This document shows positions 26,669-34,777 of a stretch of DNA of 64,000 nt, piece by piece. The notes below the pieces were generated by a model that was given only the letters and a program-made list of their open reading frames with translations, did no database searches and was not told the DNA's origin. Position 1 is the first letter of the stretch; every line of letters begins with the position of its first letter. The DNA comes from Georgenia satyanarayanai. Lineage in GTDB: Bacteria > Actinomycetota > Actinomycetes > Actinomycetales > Actinomycetaceae. Position numbers and translations under genes: made by a program. The stretch covers positions 62,001 through 126,000 of the forward strand of contig NZ_JAMBNZ010000003.1 of the NCBI RefSeq assembly GCF_023715365.1, in the 5' to 3' direction.

Positions 26669-27504
26669 GCCCCACGCTCGGCGGCGAGCTCGGCGCGCAC
26701 CTCGTCGCGCAGGCGGCCGTGGCGAGACGGCTCGGGTGCCGCTGCGAGCAGCGCCTTGGTGTACTCGTGCTGCGGGTCCAGGATCACCGAGTCGGACGGT
26801 CCGCGCTCCACGACGACGCCTCGTCGCATGACCATGATCTCGTCGGAGAAGTGACGGGCGGTGGCCAGGTCGTGGGTGATGTACAGGACGCCGAGGTTGT
26901 CCTCGCGCTGGAGGCGGGCAAGGAGGTTGAGCACCCCGAGCCGGATGGAGACGTCGAGCATCGAGACTGGTTCGTCGGCGATGAGGAAGCGGGCCTCGGG
27001 CGCGAGCGCCCGGGCGATCGCGACGCGCTGCCGCTGTCCGCCGGACAGCTCGTGGGGCCGCCGGTCGGCGAAGGACCGCGCGGGAGTGAGGTTGACCCGC
27101 TCAAGAAGCTGCTCGATGTGGCTGTCGACCTCGCTCCGGGTGCGCGCCCGGCCGTGCAGCCGTAGCGGCCGCTCCAGGTGGTGGGCGATGGTGTGGAACT
27201 GGTTGAGGGAGGCGAAGGGGTCCTGGAAGACCATCTGGACCTCGTGCCGGTAGGCGCGCAGACCACGTCCCCTGGTGCTGGAGTCGTGCCCGTCAAGCAG
27301 GATGCGCCCGCTCGTGGGGGTGTCGAGCTTGGCGAGCATCTTCGCGACCGTGGACTTGCCCGAGCCGCTCTCCCCGACCAGCGCGATCGTGCGGCCCTGC
27401 TCCAGGAGGAAGGACACGTGGTCGACCGCGGTGAGTGGCGTCGTGCGCATGCCGTCGCGGACCCGGAACACCCGGGTGAGCTCACGGGCCTCAAGCGTTC
27501 CCAT
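26665..27504 (-). CDS. oligopeptide/dipeptide-type ABC transporter ATP-binding protein (OppF/DppF)
   Basis: A 279-aa nucleotide-binding subunit. Walker A GESGSGKST (about residues 41-49), signature LSGGQRQRVAIARAL (about 154-168) and Walker B FLIADEP are intact. It is the second ATPase of the five-part importer and lacks the usual long Opp C-terminal extension. Its start overlaps the preceding OppD gene by 14 bases, and its stop overlaps GH20. Confidence 0.93.
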   Translation of the reverse strand: MGTLEARELTRVFRVRDGMRTTPLTAVDHVSFLLEQGRTIALVGESGSGKSTVAKMLAKLDTPTSGRILLDGHDSSTRGRGLRAYRHEVQMVFQDPFASLNQFHTIAHHLERPLRLHGRARTRSEVDSHIEQLLERVNLTPARSFADRRPHELSGGQRQRVAIARALAPEARFLIADEPVSMLDVSIRLGVLNLLARLQREDNLGVLYITHDLATARHFSDEIMVMRRGVVVERGPSDSVILDPQHEYTKALLAAAPEPSRHGRLRDEVRAELAAERGA

Positions 27505-28384
27505 CGTTGCCTCCTGTCCGTACGAAGGATCCTCGTTCGCCGGTGAGGCTGGGGAAGGACCGCAGCAGCGTGCGGGTGTAGTCGTGCTGTGGCGCGGTGT
27601 AGATCTGCTCCGCCCTGCCGAGCTCGACGATGCTGCCCTCCCGCATGACGGCGATGCGGTCGCTGATCTCGAGCAGCAGCGGTAGGTCGTGGGTGATGAA
27701 GACGACCGCGAAACCGAGCCGTTCGCGCAGCCGCATGATCTCCCGGAGGATGTCGCGCTGGACGACGACGTCCAACGCGGTCGTCGGCTCGTCCATGATC
27801 ATGACCTGCGGTCTCAGCGCGAGCGCCATCGCGATCATCACCCGCTGACGCATACCGCCGGAGAGCTGGTGGGCGAAGCTGCCGATACGGTCGGGGTCCA
27901 TCCCGACGAGTCCGAGCAGCTCCCTGCTCGCCGTCTCCATCTCGCTGCGGGACATGCCCGGGCGGTGCGTCTGGAAGACGTCGAAGAGCTGGGCGCGGAT
28001 GCTGATGACCGGGTTGAGCGAGTTCATCGCTCCCTGGAAGACCATGGAGATCTTGTCCCACCGGAATCGGCGCAGGGCGTCTCCGTCGAGGGAGACGACG
28101 TCGATGTCCGTCCCGCCCTCGTCGTGCAGGACGACCTCCCCAGCGGTCATGACTGCCGGTGGGCGCAGCAGCCGGTTCATGCCGTAGGCCAGGCTCGTCT
28201 TGCCGCACCCGCTCTCGCCGGCAAGTCCGAGGATCTCTCCCCTGTAGAGGGTGAGGGAGACGTTGCGCACCGCGTGGACGACCGGGGTGACCTCGTAGTC
28301 GATCGAGACGTCGTGCACGGTGAGGACCGCCTGCTGGCCAGGGCGCAGGTCCGCTGCCGTCGCTGTCACGTCCGTGGCGCTCAT
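27491..28384 (-). CDS. oligopeptide/dipeptide-type ABC transporter ATP-binding protein (OppD/DppD)
   Basis: A 297-aa ATPase with Walker A GESGCGKT, Q-loop VFQGAMNSLNP, signature LSGGMRQRVMIAMAL and Walker B VMIMDEP, followed by the oligopeptide-transporter C-terminal motif region HDYTRTLLRSFP. It pairs with OppF on the cytoplasmic face. The ATG overlaps the OppC stop as ATGA, which fixes the start despite an open frame extending further upstream. Confidence 0.93.
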   Translation of the reverse strand: MSATDVTATAADLRPGQQAVLTVHDVSIDYEVTPVVHAVRNVSLTLYRGEILGLAGESGCGKTSLAYGMNRLLRPPAVMTAGEVVLHDEGGTDIDVVSLDGDALRRFRWDKISMVFQGAMNSLNPVISIRAQLFDVFQTHRPGMSRSEMETASRELLGLVGMDPDRIGSFAHQLSGGMRQRVMIAMALALRPQVMIMDEPTTALDVVVQRDILREIMRLRERLGFAVVFITHDLPLLLEISDRIAVMREGSIVELGRAEQIYTAPQHDYTRTLLRSFPSLTGERGSFVRTGGNDGNA

Positions 28385-29355
28385 GCCGTTCCTCCACTCG
28401 TCGCCGGCTGCCGCGACGTGACGTCCCGGCCCTGCTCCTGGGCCTTGCGCACGCGGCGGGTCGTGGCGGGCACGTTGCGCAGCTTGGGGTTGATGATCTC
28501 GTCGATGGCGAAGTTGACGAGGGACAGTCCGGCGCCCAGCACCGCGATGAGCAGGCCCGGCGGGATGAACCACCACCAGCCGCCGCGAGAGATCGCCCCG
28601 CCGGTCTGAGCCTGGTTGAGCATGGTGCCCCACGTGAGGGAGCCGGTCGGTCCCAGTCCGAGGTAGGACAGTCCGGCCTCGCCGAGGATGCCGAGGATGA
28701 CGGCGAAGAGGAACTGCGCCGCCACGAGCGGCAGGAGGTTGGGCAGGATCTCCACGCCGATGATCCGCCAGGTCTTCTCCCCGGCGACCTTCGCCGCCGC
28801 GACGTAGTCGCGGGTCCGCAGCGAGCGGGCCTGGGAGCGCAGGACCACAGCGGCACCCGCCCAGCCCGTGACGCCCAGGACGAGCGCGACCAGCCACAGG
28901 CTCCGTCCCGGGATGTAGCTGGCCAGCACGATGGTCAGCGGCAGGCCGGGGATGACGAGCATGACGTTGGTGATCAGCGAGAGCACCTCGTCGGTCCATC
29001 CGGAGAGGTAGCCGCTGACGATGCCGAAGATCAGGGACAGGACCAGGGCGATGGCCCCCACCGTCAGGCCGACGAGAAGGGAGCCGCGCCCCCCGTGGGC
29101 CAGCTGGGAGAGCACGTCGTGCCCCAGTGAGGTGGTGCCGAGCAGGTGCTCCGCGCTCGGCGGCGACAGCGACGGGTTGCCCTGGGAGACCGACGGGTCC
29201 TGCACGAGGTAGGGCCCGACCACCGTGAAGAGCACGATCGCTCCGGTGATGACGAGTCCGGTGACGAGCTTGGGCGAGCGACGGGGCAGCAGCTGGGCGA
29301 GCCCGCGTCGGGCGCGGGGCGCCCTGGGGGCCGGGGTGACGACGGCGTCAGCCAT
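28381..29355 (-). CDS. oligopeptide/dipeptide-type ABC transporter permease (OppC/DppC)
   Basis: A 324-aa inner-membrane permease with a basic cytoplasmic N-terminus, a first membrane span at about 31-50, and about six spans in total. The coupling-helix EAA region is around YVAAAKVAGEKTWRIIGVEILPN. The GTTSLGHDVLSQLAHGGRGS block is typical of DppC. It overlaps OppB by 8 bases. Confidence 0.92.
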   Translation of the reverse strand: MADAVVTPAPRAPRARRGLAQLLPRRSPKLVTGLVITGAIVLFTVVGPYLVQDPSVSQGNPSLSPPSAEHLLGTTSLGHDVLSQLAHGGRGSLLVGLTVGAIALVLSLIFGIVSGYLSGWTDEVLSLITNVMLVIPGLPLTIVLASYIPGRSLWLVALVLGVTGWAGAAVVLRSQARSLRTRDYVAAAKVAGEKTWRIIGVEILPNLLPLVAAQFLFAVILGILGEAGLSYLGLGPTGSLTWGTMLNQAQTGGAISRGGWWWFIPPGLLIAVLGAGLSLVNFAIDEIINPKLRNVPATTRRVRKAQEQGRDVTSRQPATSGGTA

Positions 29356-30343
29356 TGTGGCGAGTCCTCGGGTCGGCGAATCCGTAGAGCAGGTCCATGA
29401 GGAAGTTGGCGGCCAGCACGGCGACCGTGATGACGAGGAACACGCCCTGCATGAGCGCGTAGTCGTTGTTCTGGACCGACGTGATGAGCAGCTTGCCGAT
29501 GCCGGGGTAGCTGAAGACCTGCTCCATGACGATGGATCCGGCGACGACGAAGCCCAGTGAGACGGCGAACCCGGCGATCGACGGGAGCGCCGCGTTGCGC
29601 ACGGTGTAGGCGAAGAAGATCCTGCGGGGACGCAGCCCCTTGGCCTCGGCCGTGGTGATGTAGTCCTCGGCGAGGGTGGAGACGGTCATGTTGCGCATGC
29701 CGAGCAGCCACCCGCCCACCGCGCTGAGGACGATGGTCACCGCCGGCAGCGTGCCGTGGTAGATCGCGCTGCGGATGAAGGCCCAGCTCAGCTCCGGGCC
29801 GTCACGGAAGGTGAAGACGTCGTACCCGTGAATGATCGGCAGGTGGCCGAGCGTCACGGAGAACACGAAGACGAGGATGAGCGCGAGCCAGAAGTAGGGG
29901 ATCGACTGCAGCAGGGTGGTGAAGGGGATGATGTGGTCCGCCCACGTCCCCCGCTTCCAGCCGATCCAGGCACCCAGTCCGATACCGATGACGAACGCGA
30001 TGACCGTCGCGATCCCGACCAGGACGAGGGTCCAGGGCAGGGCCTGCGCGATGAGGTCGATCACCGGGGAGGGGTAGTTGGTGATCGAGACCCCCAGGTC
30101 GCCCTGGAGCAGCCGCCCCCAGTACGCGAGGTACTGCTGCCACAGACTGGCGTCCTGCTCGGAACCGAGGAGGAGCTCGACGCTCCTGATCATCGACGGG
30201 GTGACGTCACCGCTGCGCGCCAGGCGGGCCAGCATGATGGTCGCCGGGTCGCCGGGCAGCAGCCGCGGGATCAGGAAGTTCAACGAGATCGCCGCCCAGA
30301 GCGTGATCGCGTAGAACGAGAACCGGCGTACGTAGAACTTCAC
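29348..30343 (-). CDS. oligopeptide/dipeptide-type ABC transporter permease (OppB/DppB)
   Basis: A 331-aa permease with about six membrane spans, N-terminal FYVRRFSFYAITLWAAISLNFLIPRLLPGDP and the EAA-loop DYITTAEAKGLRPRRIFFAYTVRNA, both typical of OppB. It follows the substrate-binding-protein gene by 39 bases and precedes OppC with an 8-base overlap. Confidence 0.92.
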   Translation of the reverse strand: MKFYVRRFSFYAITLWAAISLNFLIPRLLPGDPATIMLARLARSGDVTPSMIRSVELLLGSEQDASLWQQYLAYWGRLLQGDLGVSITNYPSPVIDLIAQALPWTLVLVGIATVIAFVIGIGLGAWIGWKRGTWADHIIPFTTLLQSIPYFWLALILVFVFSVTLGHLPIIHGYDVFTFRDGPELSWAFIRSAIYHGTLPAVTIVLSAVGGWLLGMRNMTVSTLAEDYITTAEAKGLRPRRIFFAYTVRNAALPSIAGFAVSLGFVVAGSIVMEQVFSYPGIGKLLITSVQNNDYALMQGVFLVITVAVLAANFLMDLLYGFADPRTRHNG

Positions 30344-30382
30344 TGCCGTCCTCCTTCGTCGAGCTCCTCCTCGGTCCTCATG

Positions 30383-32074
30383 TCAGCCCGCCGGGGTCAG
30401 CTTCGCGAGCACGACACCGGCCGACGTGGCGCCCCAGGAGGGCGGGAACGCGTACGGGTCGTCCTCGGAGGGCCAGCCGGTGAAGTCCTGCTGGTCGAAG
30501 AACGTCTGAGTGGCGTTGATGACCAGCGGGATGTACGGCAGGTCGTTGACGATGTGCTCCTGGACGATGGCGTACTGGTCGAGCTTCTCCGCCTCGTCGT
30601 TGGTCTGACCGGCAGCCACGACAGCGGCGTCGACCTCGGGGTTGGAGTAGCGGCTGAAGTTCCAGTCGCCCGGCTTGAGCTCCTCACCGACCGGTGCGGT
30701 CGCGTGGCCCGCGATCCACTCGTCGTAGATCGAGTACGGGTCGGCGATCGAGGGGCCGACGACGCCGCCCATGATGAGCTCGAACTGACCGGTCTGGCGG
30801 GAGTCGGCGAATTCGTTCCACGACACGGTCGAGGCGATGACCTCGATGCCGGCCTCGGCGGTCTGCTCCTGGATGAGGGTCGCGGCGTCGTTGTAGTCGG
30901 TCCAGCCGTCCACGGAGGTCAGCGTCATCGAGGCCCGCTGGCCGTCCTTGGCGTAGATGCCGTCCGAGCCCTCGGCGTAGCCGGCGTCCTCGAGGATCTT
31001 GCGTGCTCCCTCGATGTCGGCCGTCTGAGGGCTCTCCGCCGGCATGCCGTCGGCGACCCAGTGGTCGTCACGGCCGGGCAGCGTGAAGGTCGGCGAGCCG
31101 GGGGCCGCGTGTCCCGCCCAGGCACGCTCGTTGATGAACGCGCGGTCGATGGCGACGTTGAGCGCCTGCCGCACGGCGACGTCGGTCTGCGCGCCCTGGC
31201 AGCCGAGGTCTGCGTTGGCGCAGGTGTACAGCACGCTCGGGTCCTGCGGGGTGTTGAGGTAGCCCAGGCGCCCGTCCTCGGTGAGCCGCTCCGGCTCGGG
31301 GACGAACATGCCCGCCCAGTCGACCTGGCCCGCGCTCAGCAGGTCCGCGGCGGACTGGTTCTGGTCGATCGCGAGGTACTGGAGCTCCTTGACCGCGACC
31401 TCCCCGTCCCGGAAGGAGGGGTTGGCCACGAGCGTGTAGGAGGACTCCGAGGTGCTGTCCACGACGTACGGTCCCGTGCCGACGGGCTGCTCGTCGGTGA
31501 AGGTGGCGGCGTCCTCCACCTCGGTCCACACGTGCTCGGGGATGATCCGCTGGCTGCCGAGCATGGAGAACTCGTTGGTGTACTGCGGCTCCTCGAAGGA
31601 GAAGACGACCGTCTGCTCGTCCGGCGCCTCGATGCCGCTCAGGTAGGTGGGGCTGGTGAGGTCGTGGGTGAAGGTGTAGACGACGTCATCCGCGGTGAAG
31701 GGCTCGCCGTCGTTCCACTCCACGCCCTCCTTGAGGGTGACGGTCAGCGTGCGGCCGTCCTCCGCCCACTCGAAGGACTCCCCCAGGAGACCCTCGGGCT
31801 CTCCCCCGACCGACTTGTTGTAGTGGAAGAGCGTCTCGTAGATCGGCCCGAGGGCGCCGTGGAGCACCGTCGGCGAGAAGGGGTTGTAGTTGGCGACGAT
31901 GGGGATCTGGCTGCCCGCCCAGATGACGAGCGGCCGTCCCTCGGCCGACTGGGTCGTCGCGGTGGGGTCACTACCGGCACCCTCCTCACCGGGGGAGCAC
32001 GCGGCCACGGTGAGGGCGAGCCCTGCTGTGGCGATGAGCGCGGTCGTGAGCCGACGCCTCTGAGAACGGAACAT
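30383..32074 (-). CDS. ABC transporter substrate-binding lipoprotein, SBP family 5 (OppA/DppA type)
   Basis: A 563-aa extracytoplasmic binding protein. It has a basic N-terminus, hydrophobic segment and lipobox LTVAAC (lipidated Cys about residue 26), then the family 5 core (EGVEWNDGEPFTADDVVYTF at about 125-145). Family 5 proteins bind peptides, but some bind chito-oligosaccharides or muropeptides, so the ligand is open. The ATG at 32072-32074 has GGAAAGGA upstream. It is the first gene of a nine-gene transport and breakdown operon. A ROK-type operator lies between the -35 and -10 elements about 70 bases upstream. Confidence 0.93.
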   Translation of the reverse strand: MFRSQRRRLTTALIATAGLALTVAACSPGEEGAGSDPTATTQSAEGRPLVIWAGSQIPIVANYNPFSPTVLHGALGPIYETLFHYNKSVGGEPEGLLGESFEWAEDGRTLTVTLKEGVEWNDGEPFTADDVVYTFTHDLTSPTYLSGIEAPDEQTVVFSFEEPQYTNEFSMLGSQRIIPEHVWTEVEDAATFTDEQPVGTGPYVVDSTSESSYTLVANPSFRDGEVAVKELQYLAIDQNQSAADLLSAGQVDWAGMFVPEPERLTEDGRLGYLNTPQDPSVLYTCANADLGCQGAQTDVAVRQALNVAIDRAFINERAWAGHAAPGSPTFTLPGRDDHWVADGMPAESPQTADIEGARKILEDAGYAEGSDGIYAKDGQRASMTLTSVDGWTDYNDAATLIQEQTAEAGIEVIASTVSWNEFADSRQTGQFELIMGGVVGPSIADPYSIYDEWIAGHATAPVGEELKPGDWNFSRYSNPEVDAAVVAAGQTNDEAEKLDQYAIVQEHIVNDLPYIPLVINATQTFFDQQDFTGWPSEDDPYAFPPSWGATSAGVVLAKLTPAG

Positions 32075-32141
32075 CTTCGGTCCTTTCCTTCCGGACGACA
32101 CCGGCCGGCGCCGTCGTCTCCGTGTCCGGAGCACTCTTCCG

Positions 32142-32169
32142 ATTGTATGGAAACCTTCCTAACAAACAA
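32142..32169 (-). promoter_or_regulatory. promoter of the opp/GH20/D-amino-acid operon with embedded ROK operator
   Basis: On the minus strand TTGTTT (32164-32169), a 16-base spacer and TACAAT (32142-32147, five of six matches to TATAAT). The spacer and the start of the -10 are covered by the 19-bp imperfect palindrome GTATGGAAACCTTCCTAAC (32145-32163, plus strand), close to the GTTAGGAAA-n-TTTCCTAAC form of ROK-family operators. It shares 14 of 19 positions with the site at 34746-34764. A repressor here would block RNA polymerase directly. Confidence 0.65.
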
Positions 32170-32197
32170 GTCTGTTCGGAACGTCTTTACCGGATCG

Positions 32198-33652
32198 TTA
32201 CCGGGGCGCGAGACGCGCGACCGCGGCCTCGACGTTCACCCTGCCGGCGCCACGCGCCCACACGGCGGGTCCCGGGGTCAGCTCGCCGTCCTCGGGCATG
32301 CCGAGAGCGACGAGCACGGCGTCCGGCACCCGGCGCACGAACTGCTCCACCCATGCCCGCTGCCAGGCGCTGCGCCGGGCGCCGCGGACGACCAGGACGA
32401 CGGGCGCCGCCCCCGTCTCCACGGTCTCCGGGCCCGGCCCCTCCTCCTGCACCGTCACGGTCGCGGCGTGCATGCCCACCGCAGACAGCGGCTCGGTGAG
32501 CCCCCACGGCGCCTCCCCGACAGCCATGTTGGCCGGGGACCGCAGCTCGACGAGGACCGCCGGAGCACGGAGCGCGACGTCGCCGCGGACGGTCACGGCT
32601 GCGTCGGCAGCCGACACCCCGACGTCCGGGTCCGGTCCCGCCGCGCCGCCCGTGCCCCCCACGCGGCGCCGCAGCGCGGCCACCCGCTCCCCCGCCTGGT
32701 GGAGCCGCTCGAGGCTGAGGACACCACTGTGCAAGGCCTCGCTCACCGCTGCGTGGATCTCGGTGCGCAGCTCCTTCCCGTCGCGCGCCCCGAGGAGGAG
32801 CAGGTCACTCCCTGCGGCCAGCGCACGGACGGCCGCCGCGGGGAGGCCGCCCTGCCCCAGGGCCCCGGCCATGTCCAGCGCGTCGGTGATGACGACGCCG
32901 TCGAACCCGAGCTCTCCGCGCAGCAGGTCGCCGAGCAGGCGCCTGCTGTGGGTGGCGGGCTCACTGTCCAGGACGGGAAAGACGACGTGGGAGGACATGA
33001 CGAGCTCGACGCCGGCGGCGATGGCGGCCGCGAACGGCGGGAGCTCACGACGGCGGAAGGTCTGCTCGTCGACGTCGACGACCGGGAGCCCGAGGTGGGA
33101 GTCCACGACGGTCGCCCCGTGCCCGGGGAAGTGCTTGGCCGTCGCCGCGACACCGGCGGCCTGCAGTCCGCGGACGAAGGCCGCACCGTGCCGGGCGACC
33201 AGCTTCGGGTCCTGCCCGAAGGAGCGCACGCCGATGACGGGGTTGCGCGGGTCGCTGTTGACGTCGACGGAAGGGGCCAGGTTGACGTTGACCCCGACCG
33301 ACCGCAGCTCGGCCCCGATGGCGGAGGCGACCGCCGCGGTCCTGCCCACCTCGTCCACGTGGCCGAGCGCGAGGTTCCCGGGGTACCCGCTCCCCACGAG
33401 GTAGTCCAGCCGCGTGACGTCACCGCCCTCCTCGTCCGTGGCCAGCAGCACGTCGGCACGCACGGTGGCCAGCTGCTCGGCCATAGCGCGGACACGGGGA
33501 CGAGCCGGAGGCCCCTCGACCGTGAGGTTGTGGCCGTAGAGGCAGAGGCCCGCGAGCCCATCGTCGACAGCCTCAAGGGCCCATGGCGGGACCCGAGAAC
33601 CGGCGAAGGCCGGCATAAGACAGGCATCGACGAGTGCGGTGACATCCGACAT
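32198..33652 (-). CDS. glycoside hydrolase family 3, beta-N-acetylglucosaminidase (NagZ-like)
   Basis: A 484-aa GH3 protein. KHFPGHGATVVDSHLGLP at about residues 176-193 is the diagnostic NagZ motif with the His of the catalytic dyad loop, and VITDALDMAGAL (about 260) holds the nucleophile Asp. The C-terminal third resembles the extra domain of actinobacterial GH3 glucosaminidases. No signal peptide, so it works inside the cell on imported GlcNAc-containing disaccharides, for example GlcNAc-MurNAc. GGAGG precedes the ATG at 33652. It follows the ROK kinase gene by 60 bases, presumably in one operon. Confidence 0.9.
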   Translation of the reverse strand: MSDVTALVDACLMPAFAGSRVPPWALEAVDDGLAGLCLYGHNLTVEGPPARPRVRAMAEQLATVRADVLLATDEEGGDVTRLDYLVGSGYPGNLALGHVDEVGRTAAVASAIGAELRSVGVNVNLAPSVDVNSDPRNPVIGVRSFGQDPKLVARHGAAFVRGLQAAGVAATAKHFPGHGATVVDSHLGLPVVDVDEQTFRRRELPPFAAAIAAGVELVMSSHVVFPVLDSEPATHSRRLLGDLLRGELGFDGVVITDALDMAGALGQGGLPAAAVRALAAGSDLLLLGARDGKELRTEIHAAVSEALHSGVLSLERLHQAGERVAALRRRVGGTGGAAGPDPDVGVSAADAAVTVRGDVALRAPAVLVELRSPANMAVGEAPWGLTEPLSAVGMHAATVTVQEEGPGPETVETGAAPVVLVVRGARRSAWQRAWVEQFVRRVPDAVLVALGMPEDGELTPGPAVWARGAGRVNVEAAVARLAPR

Positions 33653-33712
33653 GGTGGTCCTCCGGTGCGGTGGCGGAGACCGGCCCACGGGCCGGTCAGG
33701 TGCGGTGAGCGC

Positions 33713-34693
33713 TCATACGGCCAGCTCGAGAGGCTGATCGTCCGCAGCGGCCTCGGTGGCGAGCAGTGCCGCACCGAGCGCGGCGACGTCGTCGCTGCCC
33801 CCGCACAGCACGACCCGGTCGGGTAGGTGGAGACCCGCGAGGAAGGGTGAGTGGGTGGCGCGAGCGGCAAGCGCGTCAGCAACGGCGTCCTGCAACGGCC
33901 GACCGATGTCGGCGACCCCTCCACCGATGACGACGGTGCGCACCCCGCAGGCCAGGACGAGGAGCTGGACGCAGGTGGCCACCGCCTGGGCGTACTCACG
34001 GCACACTCGCCCGGCCCCCTGGTCGCCTCGCGCGGCCGCGGTGAAGACATCGACCTCCCCGGTCCCCGGGTCGCGCTGGGCCGCCCAGGCGGCACTGAGT
34101 GCGGCGCCGGAGGCGGACATCTCCAGACACCCCCGCTGACCGCAGGAGCATCGCGGGCCCGTGGCATCGAGGGGCACGTGCCCGATCTCCCCCGCCACGC
34201 CCAGATGCCCACGCAGCAGGCGCCCGCTCAGGACGATGCCTGCAGCGACCCCGGTCCCCAGGGCGAGGTACGCGGCATCGTCGATACCGAGGGTACGGGC
34301 GGCGCCCAGCGCGGCCACGTTGACGTCGTTCTCCAGACGCACGCGCAGACAGCCCACCTGCTCCGTCAGAGCCCGTGCCAGGGCGAAGGGCTCGGGGCCG
34401 ATACCGAGGTTGACGGCGCTCGTCACGGTTCCGGCCGCGACGTCCACGACTCCCGGGACACCGATGCCGATCGCGCGTACATCGTGGCGTGCGGCGCCCG
34501 CGTCGGAAAGCAGCATGTCGATGCACTCCAGGGCTGAGGCGACCACCCCCTGCGGTCCCTGGCGTGTGAGCACGCGTGCCGTGGACACCGGAACCCCGTC
34601 GGCGTCACGGAGCAGGCCCCGGACCTTGGTGCCGCCGATGTCGAGGCCGATGACACCGGCTGGTGCCTGTGCGCCACCGGCATCCTGTGTCAT
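33713..34693 (-). CDS. ROK-family sugar kinase (glucokinase / N-acetylhexosamine kinase type)
   Basis: A 326-aa ROK protein without a DNA-binding domain. It has the phosphate-binding GLDIGGTKVRG (about residues 16-26), the LENDVNVAALG region holding the catalytic Asp, GVAGEIGHVPLD, and the zinc motif CSCGQRGCLE (about 183-192). It phosphorylates a hexose, and from its neighbours GlcNAc, GalNAc or MurNAc is more likely than glucose. A G-run precedes the ATG at 34693. The gene is driven by a promoter containing a ROK operator. Confidence 0.88.
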   Translation of the reverse strand: MTQDAGGAQAPAGVIGLDIGGTKVRGLLRDADGVPVSTARVLTRQGPQGVVASALECIDMLLSDAGAARHDVRAIGIGVPGVVDVAAGTVTSAVNLGIGPEPFALARALTEQVGCLRVRLENDVNVAALGAARTLGIDDAAYLALGTGVAAGIVLSGRLLRGHLGVAGEIGHVPLDATGPRCSCGQRGCLEMSASGAALSAAWAAQRDPGTGEVDVFTAAARGDQGAGRVCREYAQAVATCVQLLVLACGVRTVVIGGGVADIGRPLQDAVADALAARATHSPFLAGLHLPDRVVLCGGSDDVAALGAALLATEAAADDQPLELAV

Positions 34694-34745
34694 CTCGAAC
34701 CCCCGTGGTCAGCGGCGCGGCGCGCACATGTCGTCGTAACGGTTT

Positions 34746-34777
34746 GTTAGTAAACCATCCTTACGTATAGGGGTCAA
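34746..34777 (-). promoter_or_regulatory. promoter of the ROK kinase/GH3 operon with ROK operator
   Basis: On the minus strand TTGACC (34772-34777), a 17-base spacer and TTTACT (34749-34754). The operator GTTAGTAAACCATCCTTAC (34746-34764) covers the -10 and overlaps the stop codon of the upstream lactonase gene. A second, shorter palindrome GGTTT-N6-AAACC (34741-34756) overlaps it. It shares 14 of 19 positions with the operator at 32145-32163. Confidence 0.62.

Noticed and set aside
29756-33826. A 1356-aa plus-strand open frame over the opp genes and GH3
   Set aside because: Same reason; the minus strand carries clear permease, lipoprotein and glycosidase sequences.
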